Part shown: piece after piece, positions 31,347-39,056 of the stretch | Layout: each line of letters opens with the position of its first letter | How positions within the stretch are numbered: position 1 is the stretch's first letter | Assembly (NCBI GenBank): GCA_047619465.1 | Contig: JBLHJW010000002.1 | Span: 1 to 42,638, forward strand | Direction of reading: 5' to 3' | DNA from: CAYHDV01 sp047619465 | GTDB lineage: Bacteria; Patescibacteriota; Minisyncoccia; Phycocordibacterales; CSBR16-119 | DNA length: 42,638 nucleotides | Notes under the pieces: model-generated | Database searches by the model: none | What the model was told of the DNA's origin: nothing | Seen by the model: the letters and a program-made list of their open reading frames with translations, nothing else | Translations under genes and position numbers: made by a program

Positions 31347-31378
31347 TCATTCTGCGACCACAGAAAACTTGTCAAAAA
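31337..31378. promoter_or_regulatory. 42-bp dyad operator candidate
   Basis: TTTTTGACAA (31337-31346) and TTGTCAAAAA (31369-31378) are perfect inverted arms, with TTCTG (31350-31354) and CAGAA (31361-31365) nested around the same centre (31357.5). Thirty of 42 positions are symmetric. Each outer arm contains the -35 box of one of the two divergent promoters. This looks like a site for a dimer or two dimers. It does not match the HrcA CIRCE element. Confidence 0.7.
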
Positions 31379-31397
31379 TGTAAACCTGGTGTAGTAT
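31369..31397 (+). promoter_or_regulatory. Promoter of grpE-dnaK
   Basis: TTGTCA (31369-31374), a 17-base spacer and TAGTAT (31392-31397) predict a start near 31404 and a leader of about 35 bases. The -35 box lies in the right arm of the dyad. Confidence 0.7.
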
Positions 31398-31438
31398 AAA
31401 GGAACTTAATCGCATTAATAATATTCAACTAAATTACT

Positions 31439-32044
31439 ATGCCTGACGAAGAAAACAACAACGATATTGAGCAAGAAATTGCTAAAGAGGAAGCAGTAAT
31501 GGATCAGGAAGCGGATGTTTCTGACTTTGAATTTGACGACACAGAAGGTGTTTCTGGGGACAAAATAAAACAACTTAAACAAGAGGTAAAAGATCTCAAG
31601 GAAAAAGTTCGAGAGAACCTGGATGGTTGGCAAAGAGAAAGAGCTGACTTTATAAACTATAAAAAAAGTGAAAATGACAGAGGAATCCGAATGCGTGGAA
31701 TGCTCGAGGAAGCGATCACGACAGAATTCCTAGCCACACTCGACAATTTCGACATGGCAATGAGCAATAAAGAAGTTTGGGAGAGTATCGATGAGAACTG
31801 GAGAATTGGAGTGGAACATATTTACAAACAATTCAGCGGGACACTCGAAGGGTATGGAATGAAAGAGTTAGAAGTCAAAGTCGGAGACAAGTTTGATCCA
31901 GAAAGACACATGGGATTGAATCAAGTTGAGACTGATGACTCAAGTCTAGATGAAACTATTGCAAAGGTGATACAGAGAGGATACGAGATGAAAGATACTA
32001 TCCTGCGACCAGCAAAAGTAGAGGTTTATAAATTACAAAACTAA
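31439..32044 (+). CDS. grpE: Nucleotide exchange factor GrpE
   Basis: GrpE releases ADP from DnaK during chaperone cycling. The 201 residues have an acidic, disordered start (about 40 residues), a coiled-coil helix (KIKQLKQEVKDLKEKVRENLDGWQRERADFINYKKSE), and the C-terminal beta domain with GDKFDPERHMGLNQVET and VIQRGYEMKDTILRPAKVEV, all typical. It leads the heat-shock operon and is followed 17 bases later by dnaK. Its promoter faces that of the PaaX/Cas2-like regulator over the 42-bp dyad, so both are likely controlled together. Confidence 0.95.
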   Translation: MPDEENNNDIEQEIAKEEAVMDQEADVSDFEFDDTEGVSGDKIKQLKQEVKDLKEKVRENLDGWQRERADFINYKKSENDRGIRMRGMLEEAITTEFLATLDNFDMAMSNKEVWESIDENWRIGVEHIYKQFSGTLEGYGMKELEVKVGDKFDPERHMGLNQVETDDSSLDETIAKVIQRGYEMKDTILRPAKVEVYKLQN

Positions 32045-32061
32045 TTAATCAAAAAAATACT

Positions 32062-34005
32062 ATGGGAAAAATAATTGGAATTGATCTAGGAACTACAAAC
32101 TCAGCCTTCGCTCATATTGAGGGAGGACAACCAGTAATTATAGAAAACAAAGAAGGAGCACGAACAACTCCATCTGTTGTAGCTATCAACAAGTCAGGCG
32201 AGAGACTTGCCGGACTTGTAGCACGACGACAAGCTGTAACAAACCCAGAGAACACTATCTACGGTGTGAAGAGACTTATGGGTCATCGATTTGATGATGA
32301 GATTGTTGGGAAGGAGCAGAAGATCGTTGCATATGATATTCAGAAAGGAGGATCAGGTGGTGTAGAGGTTAAACTTGGAGACAAGAACTACCGACCAGAA
32401 GAAGTATCAGCCATGATTCTAGGAAAGATCAAGGCAGACGCCGAAGCAAAGCTAGGTGTACCTGTTACAGAAGCTGTTATTACAGTACCTGCCTACTTTG
32501 ATGATGCGCAACGACAAGCAACAAAAGACGCCGGACAGATTGCTGGACTAGAGGTAAAGAGAATCATTAACGAGCCTACAGCAGCAGCTCTAGCGTATGG
32601 TTTTAATAAAAAGAAAGATGAGACAGTAGTTGTCTTTGACTTCGGTGGAGGAACATTTGATGTGTCTGTACTTGAAGTTTCAGAAGATACTATAGAGGTA
32701 AAGTCTACAGATGGAGACTCGCACATGGGAGGACGAGATATCGACCAAGCTATCATAAACTGGATCGCAGAAGGATTTATGAGCGAGCAAGGAATTGACC
32801 TGAGAAATGACACTCTATCTCTACAGCGACTAGATGAAGCCGCAGAGAAGGCAAAACATGAGCTATCTGCCACATCAGAAACAGAAATAAATATTCCATT
32901 TGTTACTTCAGATGCATCAGGACCAAAGCACTTGGTAATGAAAATGACTCGAGCAACTCTAGAAGAGCTTGCTAAGCCATTTATTGAGAAGTCTATCGAG
33001 ATCACAAAGCGAGCAGTAGAAGCCAGCCCATTCAGTGTTTCTGAAATCAAAGAAATTATTCTTGTAGGAGGACAGACTCGTATGCCAGCTATTATCGAAG
33101 CGGTAAAATCACTATTCGGTAAAGAGCCAAACAAGTCTATTAACCCAGACGAAGTAGTAGCACTTGGTGCGGCTATTCAAGGAGGAGTTCTACAGGGAGA
33201 TGTACAAGACGTACTTCTACTAGATGTTATTCCTCTATCACTTGGAATCGAAACTCTTGGTGGAGTTGCTACAAAACTTATCGAACGAAACACAACTATC
33301 CCAGCTACAAAGTCACAAGTATTCTCTACAGCAGCTGACAACCAGACTTCTACAGAGATTCATATTGTTCAGGGAGAGCGACCAATGTCTACAGACAACA
33401 AATCACTCGGACGATTTGTATTGGAAGGAATTCCACCTGCAGGGCGAGGAGTTCCACAGATTGAAGTTTCATTTGATGTTGATGCAAATGGTATCCTAAA
33501 TGTAAAAGCAAAAGACAATACTTCAGGTAAGGAGCAATCAATCCGCATCGAAGCTTCTTCAGGACTTACTGATGAAGATATTGAGAAAATGAAAAAAGAC
33601 GCCGAGCTACATGCCGACGAAGATAAGAAAAAGAAAGAAGTAGCAGATATTAAAAATACTGCCGAGATGACAGTCTTTGCCGCAGAAAAAGCTATCGTGG
33701 ATGCGGGAGAGGATGCACCAGAAGATGTTAAGAAAGGAATCCAAGACAAGGTTGACGCTCTAAAGAAAGTAAAAGAGCTTCCAGATGGAAATCATGACGA
33801 CATCAAGAAGGCTACAGATGAGCTAAGTACTGAAATGCAAAAGATCCACGAGCACATGGAAAAGAAGGCAGAAGCAGCTAACGCAGCACAAGCTGATGCA
33901 GGTGCAAAGCCAGAAGGAGAAGCAGCTCAAGAAGCTGAAGTTGTGGATGAAGATAAAGAGGACAACAAGGAAGAAGGTGAATCAAAAGAGGGGGATAAAG
34001 AATAA
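32062..34005 (+). CDS. dnaK: Chaperone DnaK (Hsp70)
   Basis: DnaK binds exposed hydrophobic peptides in cycles of ATP hydrolysis. The 647-residue protein has the ATPase blocks GIDLGTTNS (5-13), NEPTAAALAYG, VFDFGGGTFDVSVLE and LVGGQTRMP, then the substrate-binding domain (DVIPLSLGIETLGG, PPAGRGVPQIEVSFDVDANGIL) and a lid. The C-terminal tail is strongly acidic (DKEDNKEEGESKEGDKE). An insertion near residue 90 (KGGSGGVEVKLGDKNYRP) matches bacterial DnaK variation. It is co-transcribed with grpE. dnaJ follows after 20 bases with its own -10 box. Confidence 0.97.
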   Translation: MGKIIGIDLGTTNSAFAHIEGGQPVIIENKEGARTTPSVVAINKSGERLAGLVARRQAVTNPENTIYGVKRLMGHRFDDEIVGKEQKIVAYDIQKGGSGGVEVKLGDKNYRPEEVSAMILGKIKADAEAKLGVPVTEAVITVPAYFDDAQRQATKDAGQIAGLEVKRIINEPTAAALAYGFNKKKDETVVVFDFGGGTFDVSVLEVSEDTIEVKSTDGDSHMGGRDIDQAIINWIAEGFMSEQGIDLRNDTLSLQRLDEAAEKAKHELSATSETEINIPFVTSDASGPKHLVMKMTRATLEELAKPFIEKSIEITKRAVEASPFSVSEIKEIILVGGQTRMPAIIEAVKSLFGKEPNKSINPDEVVALGAAIQGGVLQGDVQDVLLLDVIPLSLGIETLGGVATKLIERNTTIPATKSQVFSTAADNQTSTEIHIVQGERPMSTDNKSLGRFVLEGIPPAGRGVPQIEVSFDVDANGILNVKAKDNTSGKEQSIRIEASSGLTDEDIEKMKKDAELHADEDKKKKEVADIKNTAEMTVFAAEKAIVDAGEDAPEDVKKGIQDKVDALKKVKELPDGNHDDIKKATDELSTEMQKIHEHMEKKAEAANAAQADAGAKPEGEAAQEAEVVDEDKEDNKEEGESKEGDKE

Positions 34006-34013
34006 AAATAGTC

Positions 34014-34019
34014 TATACT
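34014..34019 (+). promoter_or_regulatory. -10 box of dnaJ, leaderless start
   Basis: TATACT ends 7 bases before the A of the dnaJ ATG at 34026, in the 20-base gap after dnaK. dnaJ may therefore be made both from the operon and from its own leaderless mRNA. Confidence 0.6.
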
Positions 34020-34025
34020 TATCAA

Positions 34026-34913
34026 ATGTCAAAAGACCACTACAAAACACTTGGGGTAGATAAGGGGGCGTCAAAAGACGAAATCAAAAAAGCATTTCGA
34101 AAGGAGGCGCACAAGTATCATCCAGATAAAAAAGGAGGAGACGAAGCCAAGTTTAAAGAAGCGAACGAAGCCTATCAGACTCTCTCAGACGAACAAAAAC
34201 GGGCTCAGTATGACCGGTTTGGTTCGGCGGGTCCACAAGGTTTCGGAGGTGGTGGAGGTGGCCAGCAAGGGTTCGGCGGATTTGATTTCTCTGGATTCCA
34301 ACAAGGGCAAGGACAAGGACAGGGTGGAGTTGAATTTGATATGGGAGATATATTTGGTCAGATGTTTGGTGGAGGATTTCAGAGACAACGTCGAGGGCGA
34401 AATATTGCTCTTCATATGAGACTAACTTTCAAGGAGTCTATTCTCGGAACAAAGAAGAAAATCAATCTACCTAGCCAAAGCTCAGAACACTCCAAGGGTG
34501 CAGTTGAAGTAGACATTCCAGCTGGGATTGAAAACGGTCAACAGCTGAAGCTTCAAGGGTATGGCGAAGCAGTAGAGGGAGGAAACCCTGGAGATCTATA
34601 CTTACAGTTTGAGGTTACCCCACATCCAAAACTTCGCAGAGAGGGTGTCCACTTGGTTACAGATCTATATATTAAGCTTACAGACGCTCTACTTGGAGGA
34701 AAGGAAAGCGTTCCAACTGTGAACGGAACAACCAAAATTAAAATTCCACAAGGAATAGTTCATGGCACAGTACTTCGTGTAAGCGGAGAAGGTGTGCAGG
34801 GTGGAATGTTTAGCAAGGGTGATTTACTTGTAAGAGTGCTAGTAGAGATGCCAGAGAAGCTATCTAAGAGTCAGAAGAAGTTGATTGAAGAGTTAAAGGA
34901 CATGGGAATATAA
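34026..34913 (+). CDS. dnaJ: DnaJ-type co-chaperone without zinc finger
   Basis: DnaJ brings substrates to DnaK and stimulates its ATPase. The 295 residues have a J domain with H32-P33-D34, a long Gly/Phe/Gln linker (FGGGGGGQQGFGGFDFSGF), and two beta domains (GAVEVDIPAGIENGQQLKLQGYGEA; LRREGVHLVTDLYIKLTDALLGG). The four CxxCxGxG repeats are absent, and a short polar loop (SQSSEHSKG) lies where they would be, so this is the type II (CbpA-like) layout. Being the only J protein next to dnaK, it is likely the main DnaK partner here. Terminator at 34936. Confidence 0.93.
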   Translation: MSKDHYKTLGVDKGASKDEIKKAFRKEAHKYHPDKKGGDEAKFKEANEAYQTLSDEQKRAQYDRFGSAGPQGFGGGGGGQQGFGGFDFSGFQQGQGQGQGGVEFDMGDIFGQMFGGGFQRQRRGRNIALHMRLTFKESILGTKKKINLPSQSSEHSKGAVEVDIPAGIENGQQLKLQGYGEAVEGGNPGDLYLQFEVTPHPKLRREGVHLVTDLYIKLTDALLGGKESVPTVNGTTKIKIPQGIVHGTVLRVSGEGVQGGMFSKGDLLVRVLVEMPEKLSKSQKKLIEELKDMGI

Positions 34914-34935
34914 TATTCCAATTTTAATTATAAAA

Positions 34936-34966
34936 GAAAAAAGCAGCCACAATGGCTGCTTTTTTT
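34936..34966 (+). terminator. Terminator between dnaJ and a convergent gene
   Basis: AGCAGCCA (34942-34949), loop CAA and TGGCTGCT (34953-34960) have A- and T-runs on both sides, suiting both strands. Confidence 0.9.
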
Positions 34967-35190
34967 TATTTGTCTATACTTCTGGCTTTAAATAACATTA
35001 TGAGTCCTATTATTAAAAAAACAGTGACCCATCCTACTGTTATCCAAAATATTATTGGTTCGTTATTGTATAAGAGTACTGCCTGCTGATACTCTTTATA
35101 TATCCCAAACGGGAGCAATACAAAAATGCAAAACAGAACTAATAACGCCAAACTAGTATTATCCTTATAAAAACTCTTAAGCTCTTCCAT
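34966..35190 (-). CDS. Small two-helix membrane protein
   Basis: This 74-residue protein has two membrane segments (about residues 14-33 and 47-67) joined by a short polar loop (KEYQQAVLLYNNEP). A brief acidic start (MEELKSFYKDN) precedes them and the basic end KARSIDK follows. No family is recognised. A TTGACA-N17-TTAATA promoter (minus strand, complement of 35212-35240) supports the ATG at 35190 with a leader of about 15 bases. It converges on dnaJ and shares its terminator. Confidence 0.65.
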   Translation of the reverse strand: MEELKSFYKDNTSLALLVLFCIFVLLPFGIYKEYQQAVLLYNNEPIIFWITVGWVTVFLIIGLIMLFKARSIDK

Positions 35191-35211
35191 ACTGATATTT
35201 ATTGTTTATTT

Positions 35212-35264
35212 TATTAAAGCATATTTAAACAACTTGTCAATCTATATGAGAATTATGTTATTCT
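35212..35264. promoter_or_regulatory. Divergent promoters with overlapping -35 boxes (alr and 34966)
   Basis: Minus strand: TTGACA (complement of 35235-35240), 17-base spacer, TTAATA (complement of 35212-35217). Plus strand: TTGTCA (35234-35239), 19-base spacer and TG-T-TATTCT (35256-35264), ending 7 bases before the alr ATG at 35271. The -35 boxes overlap, so only one polymerase can bind at a time. Confidence 0.6.
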
Positions 35265-35270
35265 AAACAT

Positions 35271-36407
35271 ATGAAAGATATCCACCAGATACTGAAAACT
35301 AGACCGACATATGTTGAGGTGGATTTTGATGCTCTTCGTCACAATTTCAATCAGATAAAAGATCATGTTGGTGATAAGAAAATTCTTTGCATAGTAAAGG
35401 GAAATGGATATGGTCATGGGGCTGTTGAAGTTTCTAGGGTTTACGAGAAGCTGGGGGCTAACTACCTCGGTGTGGCAATTGCAGAAGAAGGAGTGGAGCT
35501 TAGAGAAGCAGGGATAAAAATACCTATTCTTGTTATGGGCGGTTTAGCTCTGAATCAGATAGATCTTTGTATCCAAAGAGGTTTAACTATCACAGCACCT
35601 TCCGATGAGAAACTTTTGTATATAAATAAGACAGCTGGAGAAATGAAAAAGATAGCAAAGGTTCACTTGAAAGTAGACACAGGTATGGGGCGTATAGGTG
35701 TTAACTTCGCTAGGGTAAATAAGTTTTATAAAATAATGAAAGAGTGTGAGAATTGTGAATTTGAAGGAATATACTCTCACTTTGCAGCTTCAGACACTGA
35801 TGGAGATTTTACAAAAACACAAATAGAAAGATTTGAAAATGTAATTTCCAAATTTGAGGAAGAGGGTTTTAGCTTCAAAATAAAACATCTCGCAAACTCA
35901 GCTGGACTTCTCAACTATCCAGAGTCACGGTTTGATATGGTTCGTCCTGGGATTATTCTCTATGGACTGCATGAAGGATTTACAATTCCAGAAGAAATAG
36001 ATTTAAAGCCTGTTATGAGTTGGAAGACACAAGTTGTTTACTTCAAGTTTCTTGAGAAGAACACTCCAATCAGCTATGGTTTACTTTATAAGAACTCAGA
36101 AGACACTCATATTGTGACAATTCCAGTTGGCTACGCTGATGGATACCAGAGAAGTCTTTCAAATGGTGGCCACGTAACAATCAATGATAAAAAATATCCA
36201 GTAGTAGGGAGAATCTGCATGGATCAGATAATGATTGATATAGGTATAGATGGTGAGGCCTATAAAGGAGATGAAGTGATTCTTGTTGGATCTTCTGAAA
36301 GCCAGAATATAACTTTCTATGATTTATCCAGATGGGGAAATACTAGTGTTCATGAACTACTGGCTCAAATAAGCTATCGAGTGCCAAGGATATATCTTGA
36401 CTCTTAA
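35271..36407 (+). CDS. alr: Alanine racemase
   Basis: Alr makes D-alanine for peptidoglycan using pyridoxal phosphate. The 378-residue enzyme has the cofactor Lys K43 in CIVKGNGYGHG (usual VKADAYGHG). HLANSAG and SRFDMVRPGIILYG bind cofactor phosphate, and the second catalytic base Tyr lies in PISYGLLYKN (about Y269). VGRICMDQIMIDI is the conserved block near the C-terminal beta domain. A -10 box ends 7 bases before the ATG, predicting leaderless mRNA. Together with mltG and the M23 gene it points to a complete peptidoglycan wall. Confidence 0.95.
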   Translation: MKDIHQILKTRPTYVEVDFDALRHNFNQIKDHVGDKKILCIVKGNGYGHGAVEVSRVYEKLGANYLGVAIAEEGVELREAGIKIPILVMGGLALNQIDLCIQRGLTITAPSDEKLLYINKTAGEMKKIAKVHLKVDTGMGRIGVNFARVNKFYKIMKECENCEFEGIYSHFAASDTDGDFTKTQIERFENVISKFEEEGFSFKIKHLANSAGLLNYPESRFDMVRPGIILYGLHEGFTIPEEIDLKPVMSWKTQVVYFKFLEKNTPISYGLLYKNSEDTHIVTIPVGYADGYQRSLSNGGHVTINDKKYPVVGRICMDQIMIDIGIDGEAYKGDEVILVGSSESQNITFYDLSRWGNTSVHELLAQISYRVPRIYLDS

Positions 36408-36408
36408 A

Positions 36409-36430
36409 AATCCATTTCTGAAAATGGATT
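36409..36430 (+). terminator. Weak hairpin after alr
   Basis: AATCCATTT (36409-36417), loop CTGA and AAATGGATT (36422-36430) form a perfect but AT-rich stem. The following bases (ATTTAGTT) are only moderately T-rich, so termination may be partial. Confidence 0.5.
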
Positions 36431-36461
36431 ATTTAGTTACCCTATAAGATTAGGATCTTTT

Positions 36462-37700
36462 GTGATAAAGTTGGGAAAAAGAACATTTCAAATGGGAAAA
36501 GTAAAACAACCTCTCTTGTTTGATATCAAGAAAGACCCAATAAAGAAAAATTATAAGACGCACAATAAGCATATCTTATCTATAAGAAAGCATGAGATGT
36601 GGGAAGACAATCTTCCTTCTGCCGATTTTATAGGATTGCCACACGTATTTCTATCTGGTGCTTTTGAGAATAGGTCTCGAATTTCAAATACTTCAAGACC
36701 GACCATGAGCAAGAGTAGTATTCTCACTGGAATGGCTGAACTATTACATGTTAAGAACACAACACTTCTTAGAGATGAAATAGAGAAGTATATTCGCAGG
36801 GAATCATATCTGCTTAAGAAAGAAACAAAAGCAAGAAGGATAGTGAATCCTGCTGGTGAAGATTTTTTCTATGCGGCTATTGAAAGAGGATTTAATCATT
36901 TTGAGGATGAGTATCTACTACCAGGATATCTAAGAGAGCGCATGAGGGATAGCATTCCTCAAACAAGCACTCCTATGAAATTCAGTGGCGTTACTCGTTT
37001 TGTCGCCAATGGGACAGGTGATATGAATTGGTACCAGGATACCAATAAAGCCCTACAGAGACTTTTGCCAGATCATCCAATTAAGTTGCTGTGTGATTTA
37101 TTTGCAGCAACATCTATTCGAGCAAGCTTGGAGAGTAATGTTACAAAATTCTTTTCTGCCCTAGATCAGTACTATGAAAACCGTCTGAGAAAAGTAACCG
37201 TTACTGGGCAAGGTGGAAAGAAGGTTATTATTGACAGCTATTTTGATAAATTCTTGGATGCTACAATAATAAATCTTAACCATATCAAGAATGGAATTGA
37301 ATTGGGTGGAGGGAAAAAAGGATCAGCCAGAAAGATTCGTAATTTTTCATTAGCGATGCAAGGATTTATTCATGCTGTTGTTGCAGATATTTGGATCACA
37401 AGAGTCTTCGATGCTGATGTTCTTTATAAGTATAAAGGTGAATACACCAGCAGAGCCCCCTCAAATAGTCTATACAATGCCATTGAATGGTATACACGTG
37501 ATTTAGCTAAGACTATTGGTTTTGAGGCTAGAGCCGTTAACGCCATGATGTGGGGCTCAATTCGTTTTGAGGAAGATGATACCAAGAACGATACTAAATA
37601 TCAGGTTCCACTTGGTCAACGTTTAAGTCACGGACTATTTACTGATCAGTATGGATCACTTGTTTCCACAGGAAATGGTATAGCTTTTAAGCAATACTAA
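36462..37700 (+). CDS. Hypothetical protein, possibly phage/plasmid family (DUF7178-like)
   Basis: The 412-residue protein is soluble and helical. The segment SARKIRNFSLAMQGFIHAVVADIWITRVF (written 287-300 and 301-315) follows the pattern K-x-x-x-F-x-x-x-L-x-G-x6-V-x-x-D-x-W of uncharacterised phage and plasmid proteins with a helix-hairpin-helix glycosylase-like fold, which I recall as DUF7178; this is a tentative match. The end AIEWYTRDLAKTIGFEARAVNAMMWGSIR fits the same family. The start is uncertain: GTG at 36462 has AGGA 6 bases upstream, and ATG at 36492 is an alternative. With the ParB-like gene that follows it may be a remnant of a mobile element or a DNA-processing module. Confidence 0.6.
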   Translation: MIKLGKRTFQMGKVKQPLLFDIKKDPIKKNYKTHNKHILSIRKHEMWEDNLPSADFIGLPHVFLSGAFENRSRISNTSRPTMSKSSILTGMAELLHVKNTTLLRDEIEKYIRRESYLLKKETKARRIVNPAGEDFFYAAIERGFNHFEDEYLLPGYLRERMRDSIPQTSTPMKFSGVTRFVANGTGDMNWYQDTNKALQRLLPDHPIKLLCDLFAATSIRASLESNVTKFFSALDQYYENRLRKVTVTGQGGKKVIIDSYFDKFLDATIINLNHIKNGIELGGGKKGSARKIRNFSLAMQGFIHAVVADIWITRVFDADVLYKYKGEYTSRAPSNSLYNAIEWYTRDLAKTIGFEARAVNAMMWGSIRFEEDDTKNDTKYQVPLGQRLSHGLFTDQYGSLVSTGNGIAFKQY

Positions 37701-37730
37701 AAATCTCACTTTTTGTGAGATTTTTTGTTT
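37700..37730 (+). terminator. Rho-independent terminator
   Basis: AAAATCTCAC (37700-37709), loop TTTTT and GTGAGATTTT (37715-37724) are followed by T residues. The 5' base overlaps the preceding TAA. Confidence 0.9.
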
Positions 37731-37736
37731 TCTTGA

Positions 37737-37776
37737 CCAAAGCTTCTTTGGCAAGTAGTATTAAGAAAACTAAATA
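37737..37776 (+). promoter_or_regulatory. Promoter with overlapping inverted repeat
   Basis: TTGGCA (37748-37753), a 17-base spacer and TAAATA (37771-37776) lie 8 bases before the ATG at 37785. CCAAAG (37737-37742) and CTTTGG (37746-37751) form an inverted repeat that covers part of the -35 box, a candidate operator for autoregulation. Confidence 0.5.
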
Positions 37777-37784
37777 TAGTCCTC

Positions 37785-38975
37785 ATGGCAAGAAAAACAC
37801 TTGAGCAGAGGATTGTTGAATCCTTTGAAAAATATAAAAAACACCTAGAGCCTGGACGTGTATCAGTTACAAGATCTATAGAAATTCTAGATATTGATCT
37901 AGTTAATTGTGTCACTCAGATGAGAACAGAGTTTACTGGAATTGAAGATCTAGCAGAGAGTATTGCCTCTGAAGGTTTAATACAGCAATCTACAGCTGTT
38001 ATGTTCAACGGAACACAGGCAAAAGAATATCTAGATATGATTAACTACATGCATGGAACTAAGCACCGCTTGAGTTCTTTGGTGGAGGCAAAATATCTTG
38101 GTAAGACAGTTTACTACATTTTAATATGTGGAGAGAGACGCCTACGAGCACTCAAACACCTATGGTATAAAGGTTGTCAAATGTGTCGCGGTTCGGTTAC
38201 GGGAAAACTTGAAGAAGGAGTATGTTTCAAAAACCACTTTAATGACATGTCTGGTAAGTCATTTCATTTTTCTGTCTCTAGGAATACAGTTCCACCAAAG
38301 GGTTTACTGGTTCAGTTTGCGGAGAACAGCTATGTTTCTCCAGGAGCACATGCTTTGGCCGCTGTTTATGGTCCTTGGTATAAATTAAAAAAGCTTCAGG
38401 ATCCAAAAACAACAATTCAGTATTTTGCTAATAGTGTAGGGAAGTCTCCACAGACTATAAGTAAATATATTGGCTACGTTGACCTTCCTTCTAAACTGCG
38501 AAAGTACGTTGAGAATGGAAAAATGAAATACGATACTGTTGCTGAAATTTCCAGATACCAAAAGGCTGGAGCCAACAAAGACCAGCTGATGGAATCATTC
38601 GTTTCAATTGGTCTTTATTACAAGAGCACAAGATCAGCCAGAAAATATATCAATGGCAAGATTGATGACCTAAATCCTAAGCAGATAAAAATGTTCGAGA
38701 TGGTTGTTGAAAAGCCAGCCTATAAAAAGATAGTTGATCCTCAGATTGCTAAGCATTTGGTCAAAGATCATGAATTCTTCTCCAGACTTGCTGATTTCAT
38801 TAATGATGGCTTTTTGACAAAAGAGGATAACCTGTTTTCGGATGAAGTTCAGCTTAGATATCTAAGTAGCGTTATTGAAACTGAAACAGAAGCATTGCCT
38901 GTTTTAAAGCAGCTAGTTGATTCAGATAAGTATAATTTATTCAAAACAGCTTTGGGTCAATTAAAAAGAGCGTGA
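37785..38975 (+). CDS. ParB-like domain protein
   Basis: The 396-residue protein has a ParB/Srx-type N-terminal domain: VNCVTQMRTEFTGIEDLAESIASEGLIQQSTAV (about 46-78) and the signature ICGERRLRALKHL (about 113-125). Between these is an insertion of about 30 residues, and after them a Cys-containing insert (GCQMCRGSVTGKLEEGVCF). Next comes a helix-turn-helix (SVGKSPQTISKYIGYVDLP, near 220) like ParB region 2, then a long helical end. No ParA is adjacent, so it need not act in chromosome partition; phage and plasmid ParB-like proteins also act as regulators or nucleases. Its operator-like promoter suggests self-control. Confidence 0.75.
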   Translation: MARKTLEQRIVESFEKYKKHLEPGRVSVTRSIEILDIDLVNCVTQMRTEFTGIEDLAESIASEGLIQQSTAVMFNGTQAKEYLDMINYMHGTKHRLSSLVEAKYLGKTVYYILICGERRLRALKHLWYKGCQMCRGSVTGKLEEGVCFKNHFNDMSGKSFHFSVSRNTVPPKGLLVQFAENSYVSPGAHALAAVYGPWYKLKKLQDPKTTIQYFANSVGKSPQTISKYIGYVDLPSKLRKYVENGKMKYDTVAEISRYQKAGANKDQLMESFVSIGLYYKSTRSARKYINGKIDDLNPKQIKMFEMVVEKPAYKKIVDPQIAKHLVKDHEFFSRLADFINDGFLTKEDNLFSDEVQLRYLSSVIETETEALPVLKQLVDSDKYNLFKTALGQLKRA

Positions 38976-38994
38976 TTTTCACGCTCTTTTTTAT
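38963..38994 (+). terminator. Terminator overlapping the end of the ParB-like gene
   Basis: AAAAAGAGCGTGA (38963-38975) and TCACGCTCTTTTT (38979-38991) form a perfect 13-bp stem, and the TGA stop is the last three bases of the 5' arm. Confidence 0.92.
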
Positions 38995-39056
38995 ACCCCA
39001 GAGTATCTTCTCTCCCTGATATCGATTTATCATACTCTTTGGGTTCACCTTAATAC

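Noticed and set aside
30775..31350. Reading the minus-strand gene as a CRISPR Cas2
   Set aside because: It carries an N-terminal winged helix, there is no cas1 and no CRISPR array in the window, and it faces the heat-shock operon; a PaaX-like regulator fits better.
31337..31378. CIRCE element of HrcA
   Set aside because: The arms (TTTTTGACAA) do not match the CIRCE arms TTAGCACTC/GAGTGCTAA, and no hrcA gene is adjacent.
32493..33134. Long minus-strand open frame opposite dnaK
   Set aside because: It mirrors codon bias of dnaK, is Ser-rich without family features and has no promoter; it is a shadow of the real gene.
38995..39056. AGAGTAT/ATACTCT inverted repeat after cysS as a terminator
   Set aside because: The 7-bp stem has a loop of more than 20 bases and no clear T-run, so the support is too weak.
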